Below are positions 17,717 to 27,000 of a stretch of DNA of 64,000 nucleotides, piece by piece; the first letter of the stretch is position 1; each line of letters starts with the position of its first letter. Below the pieces are notes generated by a model, which worked only from the letters and a program-made list of their open reading frames with translations, had not been told where the DNA came from and made no database searches. The stretch spans positions 124,001 to 188,000 of the forward strand of contig CALHWY010000013.1 in assembly GCA_938040055.1 (NCBI GenBank), read 5' to 3'. Source of the DNA: an uncultured Endomicrobiia bacterium (GTDB lineage: Bacteria; Elusimicrobiota; Endomicrobiia; Endomicrobiales; Endomicrobiaceae). Made by a program: the position numbers and the translations under genes.

Positions 17717-18502
17717 TTATTTAACAAAATCAACAGCGTTTTGAAATATTACCTTTCCCCATCCGAACTCGCCGTCAAAACCTTCTCTGGCGGGATGCTG
17801 CAAAGCGTAAACGTATCTTTCAGGATGAGGCATCAGTCCGAAAATATTTCCCTTTTTATCGCATATGCCGGCGATTTGCCCGGCGGACCCGTTCGGATCC
17901 AAAGGATATTTCGGCTCATTTCCGTTTCTTGCGCAATATCTGAATACAATCTGGTTGTTTTTATCAAGCTCCTCAAGCATTTTTTTGCCCGAAGGCACAA
18001 ATTTTCCTTCACCGTGAGCCACCGGCAGATTTATGATATCGGAAAGATTTTTAGTCCATAAACAGTTTGATTCGCCTTTAACTTTCTTTTCCGTTTTCAG
18101 ATATACCCAGCGGCATTCAAACTTATCCGAATCATTGTAAGAAAGCGTTGAGGTCTGCTCAAATGCTTTTGTTTCAGGAAGCAGCCCCATTTTTACAAGA
18201 ACCTGAAAACCGTTGCATATGCCTATTATAGGCCTTCCGCTTAAAGCGAATTTCTTTACTTTATCCCCGAGTTTATTCTTTATTTCATTGGCAAGAATCT
18301 TTCCTGAAGCTATGTCGTCTCCGTATGAGAATCCGCCCGGGAAAGCGAAAATATCGTACTCGAAAATTTTATCCTTTTTCTCTATAAGCGCATTGACGTG
18401 AACTCTTTCGGCAAAAGCGCCGCAAAGTTCGAAAGCCGCCTGCGTTTCATAATCACAGTTGGTTCCCGCCGTTCTTAGAATCAAAGCTTTAACTTTTTTC
18501 AT
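17717..18502 (-). CDS. purQ: FGAM synthase glutaminase subunit
   Basis: PurQ releases ammonia from glutamine for PurL. It is a class I glutamine amidotransferase: IIGICNGFQVLVKMGLLPE holds the nucleophilic cysteine and MPHPERYVYALQHP the catalytic His-x-Glu. I use the ATG at 18502 (MKKVKALILRTAGTNCD), which gives 261 residues, as in the longer PurQ type. The frame is open to a TTG at 18601, but that extension is not conserved. The region 18503-18616 between purL and purQ shows no other gene. Confidence 0.95.
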   Translation of the reverse strand: MKKVKALILRTAGTNCDYETQAAFELCGAFAERVHVNALIEKKDKIFEYDIFAFPGGFSYGDDIASGKILANEIKNKLGDKVKKFALSGRPIIGICNGFQVLVKMGLLPETKAFEQTSTLSYNDSDKFECRWVYLKTEKKVKGESNCLWTKNLSDIINLPVAHGEGKFVPSGKKMLEELDKNNQIVFRYCARNGNEPKYPLDPNGSAGQIAGICDKKGNIFGLMPHPERYVYALQHPAREGFDGEFGWGKVIFQNAVDFVK

Positions 18503-18616
18503 TTCGTTTATATTTCCTTGTAAATGCTGTATTGACTTTCTCAGTAAACGTGCGCGTTTAGCAAAATGGTCCGCAAAAACAACGCTTGCGGCTTTAAACA
18601 AAAACGCCGCGCTTCT

Positions 18617-21031
18617 CTACCATTTTAAGCCATTGCGCCAGACGCTTAAAAGAATCCCGGATTTTTCCGCCGTTTTAATTTTATGTTTCGGGCTTTCAAA
18701 AACCACTTTTCCGCACTCGCAGACGCTGCCCGCTTCAGAAACAGCCGAACCTTTGAACATCTTTTTGAATTTCGCCGCATTTTCGGGAGCGACTTCGACT
18801 ATAAACCTTCCGTTGGATTCGGAAAACAGTATCTCCGCCGGCGTCATGCCGGCGTCTTTGCATTTCAGAGAATCAATGTTTATTTTTACGCCTTTTCCGG
18901 AGGCAAAAGCCATTTCGCTGACAGCCGCCGCGATTCCGCCTTCCGAGCAGTCATGGCAGGCTTCGATTATATTTTCATTTACCGCCGCATAAAGTTTTTG
19001 CATTATAATTTTGGATTCACGCGGATAAACGTCCGGGACAATGCCGCCTTTGATATTATTTACTTTCGCAAAAACCGAACCGCCGAGCTCGTTTCTCGTA
19101 TATCCTAAAACAAATACCGGATTCCCGCTTCTTTTAAACGGCATTGTAACAGTATTGTCCGCATTTTCAATAACTCCCATCGCCGATATCAGCAGAGCCG
19201 GCGGAATAGAGTATTTTTTGCCGCCCGCCGAATATTCATTATGAAGACTGTCTTTGCCGGAAATAAAAGGAATGCCGAAAGCTTTCGACATATCATAGCA
19301 TGCGTTAGCGGCGCGGACTAAACTCCCCAAGATTTCGGGTTTGTTCGGATTGCCCCAGCAGAAATTGTCCAGCGCGGACATTTTGTCTATATTTCCGCCG
19401 ACAGCCGCCGCGTTTCTCAGCGCTTCCTCTATGGCTGAAGCCGCCATTTTATATGTGTTGATTTTACCGTATCGGGGATTCATCCCGTTTGAAAGAACAA
19501 TTCCTTTTTTGGTTCCTTTAACCGCTGTATAAGGCCATATTACCGAAGCGTCTCCCGGGCCGGAAACTTCAACGGATGTACCTTGAAGAGGCTTTATTAC
19601 CGTCTGCCCCTGGACTTCATGATCATACTGTCTTATTATCCATTCTTTGGAGCATACATTCAAATCGGCAAGAACGGCTTTCAAAGATTTTAAAAGCGCG
19701 GCACCTGTCATTTTCACGGATTTTTGTTTCTTTTCCGGCTTAATCCTGCAATACGCCGGCCTTGTCGGTTTCGGCAGTCCGTCGTGAAGAAACTCCATGT
19801 TCATATCCGCGACCGTTTTTCCGTTGTAAGTAAGATGAAGTTTTTTATTTCCGGTAAACTCGCCTATAAAAACCGCCTCCACATTTTCTTTTTCGAATAT
19901 CTCGATTATTTTCTTTTTATTTTTCGCAGGCACGGCAAAAACCATTCTCTCCTGGGCTTCGGATATCCATATCTCCCAAGGACTGAGTCCTTCATATTTC
20001 AAAGGAACTTTTTCCAGCTGCACTTTTACGCCCGTCTTTTCTCCAAGTTCTCCGACGGCGCTCGAAAGGCCGCCGGCCCCGCAGTCCGTAACCGCTCTGT
20101 AAAGGTTCATATCTCTCGCCTGCAATAAAGTGTCGAGAACCTTTTTTTCGATTATGGGATTCCCTATCTGCACGGCGCTTACGTCGGATTCCTGATCAAG
20201 CTGTACGGAAGAAAATGTCGCTCCGTGTATGCCGTCTCTTCCGGTTCTTCCGCCCGCAACCAGCACCAAGTCGCCCGGTTTAACCTTTTTTTCTATTTTG
20301 TTTTTAGGTATTATCCCCATCGTTCCGCAGTATACAAGCGGGTTTGCCATATAACCTTCGTCAAAATAGACCGCTCCGTTAACGGTAGGAATGCCCATTC
20401 TGTTGCCGTAATCTCTTACTCCAGATACGACGCCTTTAGCTATTCTTTCAGGATGATGCATGCCCTCAGGCACTTCGGAAGCTTTTGTGTACGGATCGCC
20501 GAAACAGAAAACGTCCGTATTGGCAAGAGGCTTAGCGCCAAGACCCACGCCTAAAATGTCTCTTATCACCCCGCCTATGCCGGTCGCGGCGCCGCCGTAA
20601 GGTTCAAGAGCCGAAGGATGATTGTGGGTTTCGACTTTGAAAGCAATTCCGTTTTTAGAATCGAAATCAATAATGCCGGCATTGTCCTTAAACACCGACA
20701 AACACCATTTTTTATTAAGTTCGACCGTCGCTTTGAATATTGTTTCTTTTAACAGATTTCTATAGATTTTCTTTGTTTTCTTGCCGCCTTTTTCCTCGCA
20801 GTATTCGATAATCCCGGTAAGCGTTTTATGCTTGCAGTGCTCACTCCATGTCTGCGCGACGGTCTCAAGCTCGACATCGGTGGGATTTCTTCCTAGTTTC
20901 TTAAAATATCCCTGCACCGCTTTCATCTCTTCAAGAGAAAGAGACAGAACGTTTTTTCTGCTCAGCTCAACAAGCTGCCTGTCGGACAAAGTTAAAATTT
21001 CCACCGTCTTACAATTTTCAATCTGGTTCAT
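18617..21031 (-). CDS. purL: FGAM synthase synthetase subunit (small PurL)
   Basis: The 804-residue protein is the small PurL type that works with PurS and PurQ to convert FGAR to FGAM. VETHNHPSALEPYGGAATG (about residues 133-151) and the second-half GKDSLHNEY with CHDCSEGGIAAAVSEMAF are the duplicated PurM-like ATP-binding halves. It starts with an ATGA overlap to the tandem purS gene, which fits assembly of one complex. It is somewhat longer than the roughly 740 residues of Bacillus PurL. Confidence 0.96.
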   Translation of the reverse strand: MNQIENCKTVEILTLSDRQLVELSRKNVLSLSLEEMKAVQGYFKKLGRNPTDVELETVAQTWSEHCKHKTLTGIIEYCEEKGGKKTKKIYRNLLKETIFKATVELNKKWCLSVFKDNAGIIDFDSKNGIAFKVETHNHPSALEPYGGAATGIGGVIRDILGVGLGAKPLANTDVFCFGDPYTKASEVPEGMHHPERIAKGVVSGVRDYGNRMGIPTVNGAVYFDEGYMANPLVYCGTMGIIPKNKIEKKVKPGDLVLVAGGRTGRDGIHGATFSSVQLDQESDVSAVQIGNPIIEKKVLDTLLQARDMNLYRAVTDCGAGGLSSAVGELGEKTGVKVQLEKVPLKYEGLSPWEIWISEAQERMVFAVPAKNKKKIIEIFEKENVEAVFIGEFTGNKKLHLTYNGKTVADMNMEFLHDGLPKPTRPAYCRIKPEKKQKSVKMTGAALLKSLKAVLADLNVCSKEWIIRQYDHEVQGQTVIKPLQGTSVEVSGPGDASVIWPYTAVKGTKKGIVLSNGMNPRYGKINTYKMAASAIEEALRNAAAVGGNIDKMSALDNFCWGNPNKPEILGSLVRAANACYDMSKAFGIPFISGKDSLHNEYSAGGKKYSIPPALLISAMGVIENADNTVTMPFKRSGNPVFVLGYTRNELGGSVFAKVNNIKGGIVPDVYPRESKIIMQKLYAAVNENIIEACHDCSEGGIAAAVSEMAFASGKGVKINIDSLKCKDAGMTPAEILFSESNGRFIVEVAPENAAKFKKMFKGSAVSEAGSVCECGKVVFESPKHKIKTAEKSGILLSVWRNGLKW

Positions 21032-21492
21032 TTGGTTTTATATTCCTGGATTAATGTATTTGCAAGCAGTTTAACCGCTATTTTATCCAATTGCGCACCG
21101 GATATTCTGCCGTAAAGATAATATTTGTGTCCCGTTTTGACAGAAATTTCTTTCATTATGCCCAAATCTTTTACGGCCTTTACCACGCTCTCCGCAACGG
21201 TGTCCGTCACGCCTTTTTTAAACCATACTTCTATCACGGACGCGTCCGCATTTTTTTCTTCCTTGCCGGATTTGACAAAACGCACTTTGGGCATTTCCGT
21301 TATTTTGTCGCTAAGAAGTTCTGCAGCGATTGTCTTTGCTTCCAACGCATTGATGCCGCCTTCAATTCTGTATAACGGAGAATAAGATATTTTCTTCACG
21401 TTTTTAAATCCGAGCTGGACGACTTGCGAATGAATATGCTCTCCGCGAACATTTTTAAAACCGCTTTTTGACAAAATTTCTATTTCGTACAT
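21028..21492 (-). CDS. purS: Tandem-duplicated PurS (FGAM synthase small subunit)
   Basis: PurS is normally about 80 residues and binds as a dimer between PurL and PurQ. This product has 154 residues made of two PurS-like halves. The C-terminal half is canonical: VIEVWFKKGVTDTVAES, LGIMKEISVKTGHKYYLYG and VKLLANTLIQEY. The N-terminal half repeats the same strand-helix plan with LSKSGFKNVRGEHIHSQVV, LGFKNVKKISYSPLYRIEG and IAAELLSDKITE but is more diverged. AAGGA lies before the ATG; the stop overlaps purL. The duplication would supply both PurS copies of the complex in one chain; that is an inference. Confidence 0.82.
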   Translation of the reverse strand: MYEIEILSKSGFKNVRGEHIHSQVVQLGFKNVKKISYSPLYRIEGGINALEAKTIAAELLSDKITEMPKVRFVKSGKEEKNADASVIEVWFKKGVTDTVAESVVKAVKDLGIMKEISVKTGHKYYLYGRISGAQLDKIAVKLLANTLIQEYKTK

Positions 21493-21556
21493 TAAAATTT
21501 CCTTTTAAACTTTTAAATGTCCGCCGTAGCGCGCCGGACGCAACACAAACGGCTGT

Positions 21557-22435
21557 TTAGAACTTTTTCCCGGTCAGTTTTTCATATGCGCCTATATATT
21601 TTTCCATGGTTTTTTCCACTACTTCGGAAGGAAGTTCGGGCGCGGGAGAAGATTTATCCCATTTGATTTTTTCAAGATAATCTCTCACATATTGTTTATC
21701 GAGACTGTCCTGGGATTCTCCTTCCTTGTATTTTTCCACTTCCCAAAAACGGGAAGAATCCGGAGTAAAAATTTCGTCTATAAGAATCAATTTGCCGTCA
21801 TAAAAACCGAATTCCAGTTTAGTGTCGGCAAGAATTATCCCCCTGGACAGGGCATACCCGCTGACTTTTTTATAAAGTTCCACCGAAATTTCTCTGAGAC
21901 GGCCGGCTGTTTCTTTTCCGACTCTCACGGCGGCCTTCTCAAAAGAAATGTTTTCATCGTGCTTTCCGCCTTCTTCTTTGCTTGAAGGAGTAAAAAGAGG
22001 CTCCGGAAGCTTTGAGGATTCCATTAGCCCTTCGGGAAGAGGTAGAGAACAAACCGTTTTCGATTTAAGATATTCTTTCCAGCCCGAACCCGCCAAATAG
22101 CCTCTGACGATGCATTCTATGTCCACTCTCTCGGCTTTTTTAACTATCATCGATCTGTCGCGCAAATATTCATACTGTTTGAGAGCCGCCGGAAAACTTT
22201 CAAAATCCCCGGTAATAATATGATTGGGAACTATACTTTGAACAAAATCGAACCAAAACATAGAAAGCTTGTGAAGAACTTTTCCTTTATTCGGAATCAA
22301 GGTGGGAATAATACAGTCAAAAGCCGAAATCCTGTCGGAAGCCACTATTAAAAAACTCTGCCCGAGATCGTAAACATTTCTTACTTTGCCTTTATGCGCC
22401 AAAGGCAAATTTATCTCTTTTTCTTGTCCGCTCAT
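21557..22435 (-). CDS. purC: SAICAR synthetase
   Basis: The 292-residue enzyme joins CAIR and aspartate. LPLAHKGKVRNVYDLG is the N-terminal nucleotide loop, VASDRISAFDCIIPTLIPNKG the classical signature, and LADTKLEFGFYDGKLILIDE plus FTPDSSRFW the C-terminal signature. It is longer than the E. coli enzyme (237) and closer to the eukaryote-like/long bacterial type. It is the first gene of the nucleotide operon, about 30 bp after the predicted transcription start. Confidence 0.95.
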   Translation of the reverse strand: MSGQEKEINLPLAHKGKVRNVYDLGQSFLIVASDRISAFDCIIPTLIPNKGKVLHKLSMFWFDFVQSIVPNHIITGDFESFPAALKQYEYLRDRSMIVKKAERVDIECIVRGYLAGSGWKEYLKSKTVCSLPLPEGLMESSKLPEPLFTPSSKEEGGKHDENISFEKAAVRVGKETAGRLREISVELYKKVSGYALSRGIILADTKLEFGFYDGKLILIDEIFTPDSSRFWEVEKYKEGESQDSLDKQYVRDYLEKIKWDKSSPAPELPSEVVEKTMEKYIGAYEKLTGKKF

Positions 22436-22800
22436 TTTATTTTCCTTTATTTTTTTTACCGATTAAGAGATTATATAATATTTCTCATTGATTTTTCAAC
22501 AAGAAGCAAAGTTCCAAAAGTTCAAACCGCCAATGCGGCTCTTGGAGCCGTTTTAAAGCGCAAAACTTAAATTTCCGTTCACTCTTGCATTGCTTTTCAT
22601 TATTCAGACGGGAAAAAACTTTTTATACGTTTGCAATAATATAATCCGCATAAATAAAAAACAGTCTTTGTTTGAAAAAGCCGATGCAGTCTTAAAAAAA
22701 CGGAGCGGAAAGAAATAAAACCGGCCGGACGTCGGAACGAGTGTTTCGGATAATTCCGAAAATGCCAAACGATGACGCTTAATTTATAATGCCGCCTCCA
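22436..22800. other. Intergenic region upstream of purC
   Basis: This 365-bp stretch contains the purC promoter (22470-22499) and a perfect 6-bp hairpin with a 3-nt loop (CGGCTC at 22536-22541, GAGCCG at 22545-22550). TTTTAAA follows the hairpin on the plus strand only, so it is not a clear terminator for the minus-strand gene upstream. No small gene or RNA was recognised. Confidence 0.5.
22470..22499 (-). promoter_or_regulatory. Sigma-70-type promoter of the pur/pyr operon
   Basis: On the minus strand TTGAAA (22494-22499) and TATAAT (22470-22475) are 18 bp apart. Transcription would start near 22463, giving a leader of only 25-30 nt before purC, so there is no room for a purine riboswitch or PyrR attenuator. 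AAGGAAA before the ATG is the ribosome binding site. Confidence 0.75.
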
Positions 22801-23355
22801 TTAATGTTTTTCATAGATAAAATAGTTCATAGCCGGCTCTTTGTCCGCGCTGAATTGGTATGAAAGAGGCACAAGTTCCGGAGTCCGTCCTTTTACGCTT
22901 CCGCAAGCATAAGGGACATAATCATTATAACCTTTGCTGTAAAAAAAACCTTTCCTGCCGTCTACTATTGCGACATGTCCGTTTTTTCTTCCGCCGTTAT
23001 ACGCCGCCAAAACGTATTTTCCGGATTTCGCGGCCGCGTAAGCGGCTTTATGATTAAGTTTCCCGTTTGCCGCCCGGGGAATTTTTCTCCACAAAGAACA
23101 AGAATGAAGATAAATGTATATGTCATTGGCGCTGCTGGAAGGCAGATAGATATTCTTTTCCCTCATAATATCTCTGACGTATAAATTACATCTCAAGCCG
23201 CTTATTCCGGCGTTTTTGGCCGAACAAGCGCCGAAATAAGGCACTATTGTCAAAAATAAAAAAATAAGCGCGGTTTTCATATTCTGATTTTTGATTGCGA
23301 TTACTTTTAACATTTCTGCCGATACAATTTTTGTAAAGCGGTATTTCCCTGGCAT
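22801..23355 (-). CDS. Secreted CHAP/NlpC-like cysteine hydrolase (lipoprotein candidate)
   Basis: The 184-residue product has a late signal sequence: MKTALIFLFLTIVPYFGAC from residue 26, where FGAC could be a lipobox. GLRCNLYVRDIM offers a nucleophilic cysteine after the signal and NGHVAIVDGRKGFFY a histidine in the spacing of CHAP/NlpC-P60-like papain-fold peptidoglycan hydrolases. I keep the ATG at 23355 because AGAGGA precedes it; the ATG at 23280 would give a cleaner signal but has no binding site. The gene stands alone between the giant gene and the pur operon. A cell-wall role is likely, the exact family is not certain. Confidence 0.55.
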   Translation of the reverse strand: MPGKYRFTKIVSAEMLKVIAIKNQNMKTALIFLFLTIVPYFGACSAKNAGISGLRCNLYVRDIMREKNIYLPSSSANDIYIYLHSCSLWRKIPRAANGKLNHKAAYAAAKSGKYVLAAYNGGRKNGHVAIVDGRKGFFYSKGYNDYVPYACGSVKGRTPELVPLSYQFSADKEPAMNYFIYEKH

Positions 23356-23614
23356 TCTTTTTATTTCCTCTTACTTTTTTTATTCAAGATATGAAAAATT
23401 TTGCGCGGAAAACGAATTTTAATACTATAAAGCGCATTTAAACCGGCGGCCGCTTTTGCGCATGCTTTCCGAAATCTCCCGATTTGGCCGACATTAACAA
23501 TCTTTGCGGCAAAACGCCGTAAAAAAACTTGCAAAACGCGAAAACAAAGTCCGCATCCATTATCCCAAATTTTATTTTCAGTTTTTGCTTCAGTCTCCGT
23601 ATTTGCCTAATGCG

Positions 23615-23654
23615 GGCCTGCCGTTTTGCCCGCTTTCCTTTTTCCCGGCAGGCC
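23615..23654. repeat. 9-bp inverted repeat (GGCCTGCCG ... CGGCAGGCC)
   Basis: GGCCTGCCG (23615-23623) and CGGCAGGCC (23646-23654) are perfect complements separated by 22 nt. On the plus strand the second arm is followed by GGATTTTTTT, which is terminator-like, but no plus-strand gene precedes it. Similar GCCTG-rich sequences occur near 59901 and 60155. Confidence 0.5.
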
Positions 23655-23970
23655 GGATTTTTTTAAACTCACACGCATTTTATACCGGTTCGGATAGGAA
23701 AGCGTCCTTTTATTGACAAACAAAAAAATGTGCCGGAAAGATTTCTTATAATATGCCGGCAACGGATTCGATTTCGCAAAAATGCATAAAGTAAATTACA
23801 CTTTTTTTTTACAGCTTACGGTTTCCGTTCCGGACGCGCTTAAAAAAATTAATCCGCAGGGACAAAACTTTTCCCGCATATCGCATATATTATATAAAGA
23901 AACCAGCTTTGCAGACAGCCGGATACTTAAATTCCGAATCCTTTTACGTCGCGGACAAAAAGAAAACTAC

Positions 23971-24005
23971 AAAAAAACTCCCGGGAATTTATGCCCGGGA
24001 GTTTT
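23971..24005 (-). terminator. Rho-independent terminator of the giant gene
   Basis: AAAACTCCCGGG (23974-23985) and CCCGGGAGTTTT (23994-24005) make a perfect 12-bp stem with an 8-nt loop. On the minus strand the stem runs into seven T residues (23971-23977). It lies 34 bp past the stop codon. Confidence 0.9.
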
Positions 24006-24039
24006 AACGGACAAAAGCATTAAACCGGCCGCATTTATT

Positions 24040-27000
24040 TTATGCCGCCTGCAAGAATCCTTTGACGGCTGCCGTCGAGATCTTTGCCCCGTTTTTGGTA
24101 TTCTCTATCATTCTGTCAAACGCGAACCCGGCTATCGAGTCATGCATTAAAGCGAAAGCTTTCCTTGCTTGGGGCATTTTTTCTTCAGACACGCTTACAG
24201 GATCGGCTATTATCTCATTAATCAGCGGATTTACCTCCTGCAACAGTTCGGATATAGTTTTTTCTTCGCCGCTCATGGCAAGTTTCTGCTCAGATATAAG
24301 CCCGGAAATCTTTTCGGAGGACAGTTCCTCGCCGTTAACCGCCATATAGAGCAGCAGCGCCCTTACGGCATTTCTGTCGCTTATGCTCACGTCTTTAATA
24401 TACAGGTCCTTTCCTATTCCCTTGACTTCGATATACTCTCTTTCAAGAAAATTTTCTACGGACGCCCTGAGATAAGCCTTCGCAGAAGCATAGCTTTCAT
24501 CGGTATTTATTTCTTCGCTGCGCATCACATACTGGTAAACGACGCTGTTTTGGGCGATTCCGGCCTGCTTCATAGCTTTTTTCAGCGCGGTAAAATCCGC
24601 TTTTTGCGGTTTTGCGCTCATGAAATCTTTAAGATGCAATATGTCGGAAACCTTGATATCAAGTTTATAATCCGAAGTCAAAGCTCTTTTGTAGGTCGAT
24701 TGATATCTTTTTGCCGCTCCGATCCGCTTGCCGCCTTTGAGCTTGTTTTTCTGTGCGAGCGAAGTGTCTTTCATAAATACGGTAACCACTTTACCGGGCA
24801 CTTTTTCAAATTCGTCCCCCGTATTCATTTTCGATATTTCAACGGCCGCGTTGCCGAGTCCGCCTACGGCTTTCGCGACATCATCCGAGGTTATTTCATC
24901 GCCGTCGATTTTGACGACCGGAATTATCGAATAACTTTCAAGCATATTTTCCAGTTCGGACGCCGTTTTGATATTATCGGCAATATTATCGCCGTTAAAA
25001 AGAATGTAATTTTGAGTGTCCACTCCGTATTTATTTGACATTTCTTTCACAGTTTCAACGACTTCTCTCGTTTTATCCTGAGAAACGCCGGTGAGATCCG
25101 CGTAAACTCCGTTAAATTTAAGAACGAATATTTTCTTTACAAGCTCCGCGTTCACGCTGCCGTCGGCATTGATTAAATCCGCGCCGGACAGTTCTATTAC
25201 TTTTTTCATATCTTTTCCGCTATCGATAAGATTTCTTATTTTTACCGTCGCGGACATTTCTTCTTTTGACAATGAGCTCCTCTTTTCGGACTCTTTCCAT
25301 AAAGTTTCTATCACGGACTTAATGCCGGAATCCGATATTTTGACGATTGAAACGTTTTTGGATTTCTCATTATCCATCTGTCTGGCGGCCGCTCCGGCGT
25401 CGGCAAGCCTGGGGGATTGCGACAGATTCAAAGCAAGAGCATTGTCATGTCCCGGCCACTGCCAGTCTTTCCCGAACTCCCCGCTGGAAGCTATTTTCGC
25501 CATTATCTCTCCCGCTTTGCCTTCTACAATTCCTTCTTCGGTAAAATATTCGCGCACGTTTTCCGGTTTCAACTCGAATATCCCCAAATTCTCGCTGCCG
25601 CCGACAAACACTTTGCTTCCGTTTACATCAATGTCGCCAAGCGCCGCTCCTTTGTATACGATCATGCCGGCTCCGCTTACGCCGAATTTTTTCTGAAGCG
25701 CCATACTGTTGCCGTTGATGTCGGCGGCGAACAATTTCGCGGAAACTATGTAAACCTGGTCGTATATTTCCTTTATTATCTTTTCGTCCGGTATATCCCT
25801 GCTGAGTTCGTCATTGGCAACGACAAGCGTTTTTATTACGGGATTGGCCCTGAACATTTCGATATTTCTTCCAATACCTTTAGGAAGATAATGCTCCACC
25901 TTGACATTATAAGTTACGCCTTTATACACTACGGGGACATTGGTATTCGGTTTGACTTTTGAGTAATCGCTGAGAATATCATCTCTTTCGACTTTTCTGA
26001 TAATAACGGACTTCATGCCGAGCTCTTCGCTCATCATTGACAAAGCCTGATTTCTGGTATGATCGGAAAAACGCTGTCTGAGCGCCTCTCTCTGCTCACG
26101 GCTTAATTTCCCCTCCGATTCCGCTTTTTCCAACTCCCGTTCATAATCCCCCTCAACAAAGAACTGTACGCTTGAAGCTATCGAATTCTGACGTCTGTCG
26201 GCAAGAATATTGTCGTTTATCCAGCCCTGTATGAGTTTTCCCGGAGTGACGGTTCCAAAAACAAGATCGAAAATCTTCAAAATATCCATTTCAGCCACGG
26301 CGGTTTCGGCGGCTGACGAAACGCTTTCTTCTTCCGCCGAGACCCCGGCAAGCATTTCGGAAGTGCGCCGCAATGCTTTAGAGCCGTAAAAATCCTTAAT
26401 TCCGCCGGAATCGGAGAAAGGGCCTTTCCCGAATTTCACGAACCATCCCTTAGGGTTATTTCTTCCCATAAAACCTTTTTCGTCAGCAAAACCGATCAAA
26501 GGATACCAGACTCCGCTCCGTTTCCCGGAAGTTCCTTCCATAGATTTATAAAACAGCAGTCTTTCTCCCGTAGAGTATTCTATTTCAACCACATCCCTTC
26601 CCTCGATATTGTCGCTATCCGTTATTTTAAAAGCAATATCTTCCGCTTTTTGTTCAAGCGCTTTCGTTTTTTCGAAAAACTCGTCGATTTTACTAATGCC
26701 GTTTTCATCGCTTGTAATAATATATTTCGAATATATGCCCTCTTGGGCCATACTGCCTTCGGCTTGGGAAATCATATATCTCAGCCCGTCTGTTATATCC
26801 GTCCCGAACTGTACGCGGAGTTTTATATAAGTCTGTATAATGCGGGATTCATCGCTTATATTGCCCAGCTGCGACATATCGTTAATGCCGGCAGCTTTTA
26901 TTTTGGCGTTTACCGCCGGCAAAGACTGCGCTTTCATAAAGTAAAGACTTATAAACTCGTTCATTTCACGTTTCGCTTTTTCAACCGTTTCTTCAAAAGA

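Larger units (their letters stand above)
23356..24039. other. Intergenic region between the giant gene and the CHAP-like gene
   Basis: The 684-bp stretch holds the giant gene's terminator (23971-24005) and an inverted repeat at 23615-23654. The plus-strand TTGACA (23713) and TATAAT (23747) are 28 bp apart and are not a promoter. No convincing gene is present. Confidence 0.5.

Noticed and set aside
18503..18601. N-terminal extension of purQ from a TTG
   Set aside because: The extension is not like PurQ, and the ATG at 18502 begins exactly at the conserved N-terminus with an upstream AAGGA.
23713..23752. TTGACA and TATAAT on the plus strand
   Set aside because: The spacer is 28 bp, too long for a sigma-70 promoter, and no plus-strand gene follows; the 122-codon frame at 23782 runs across the terminator and into the giant gene.
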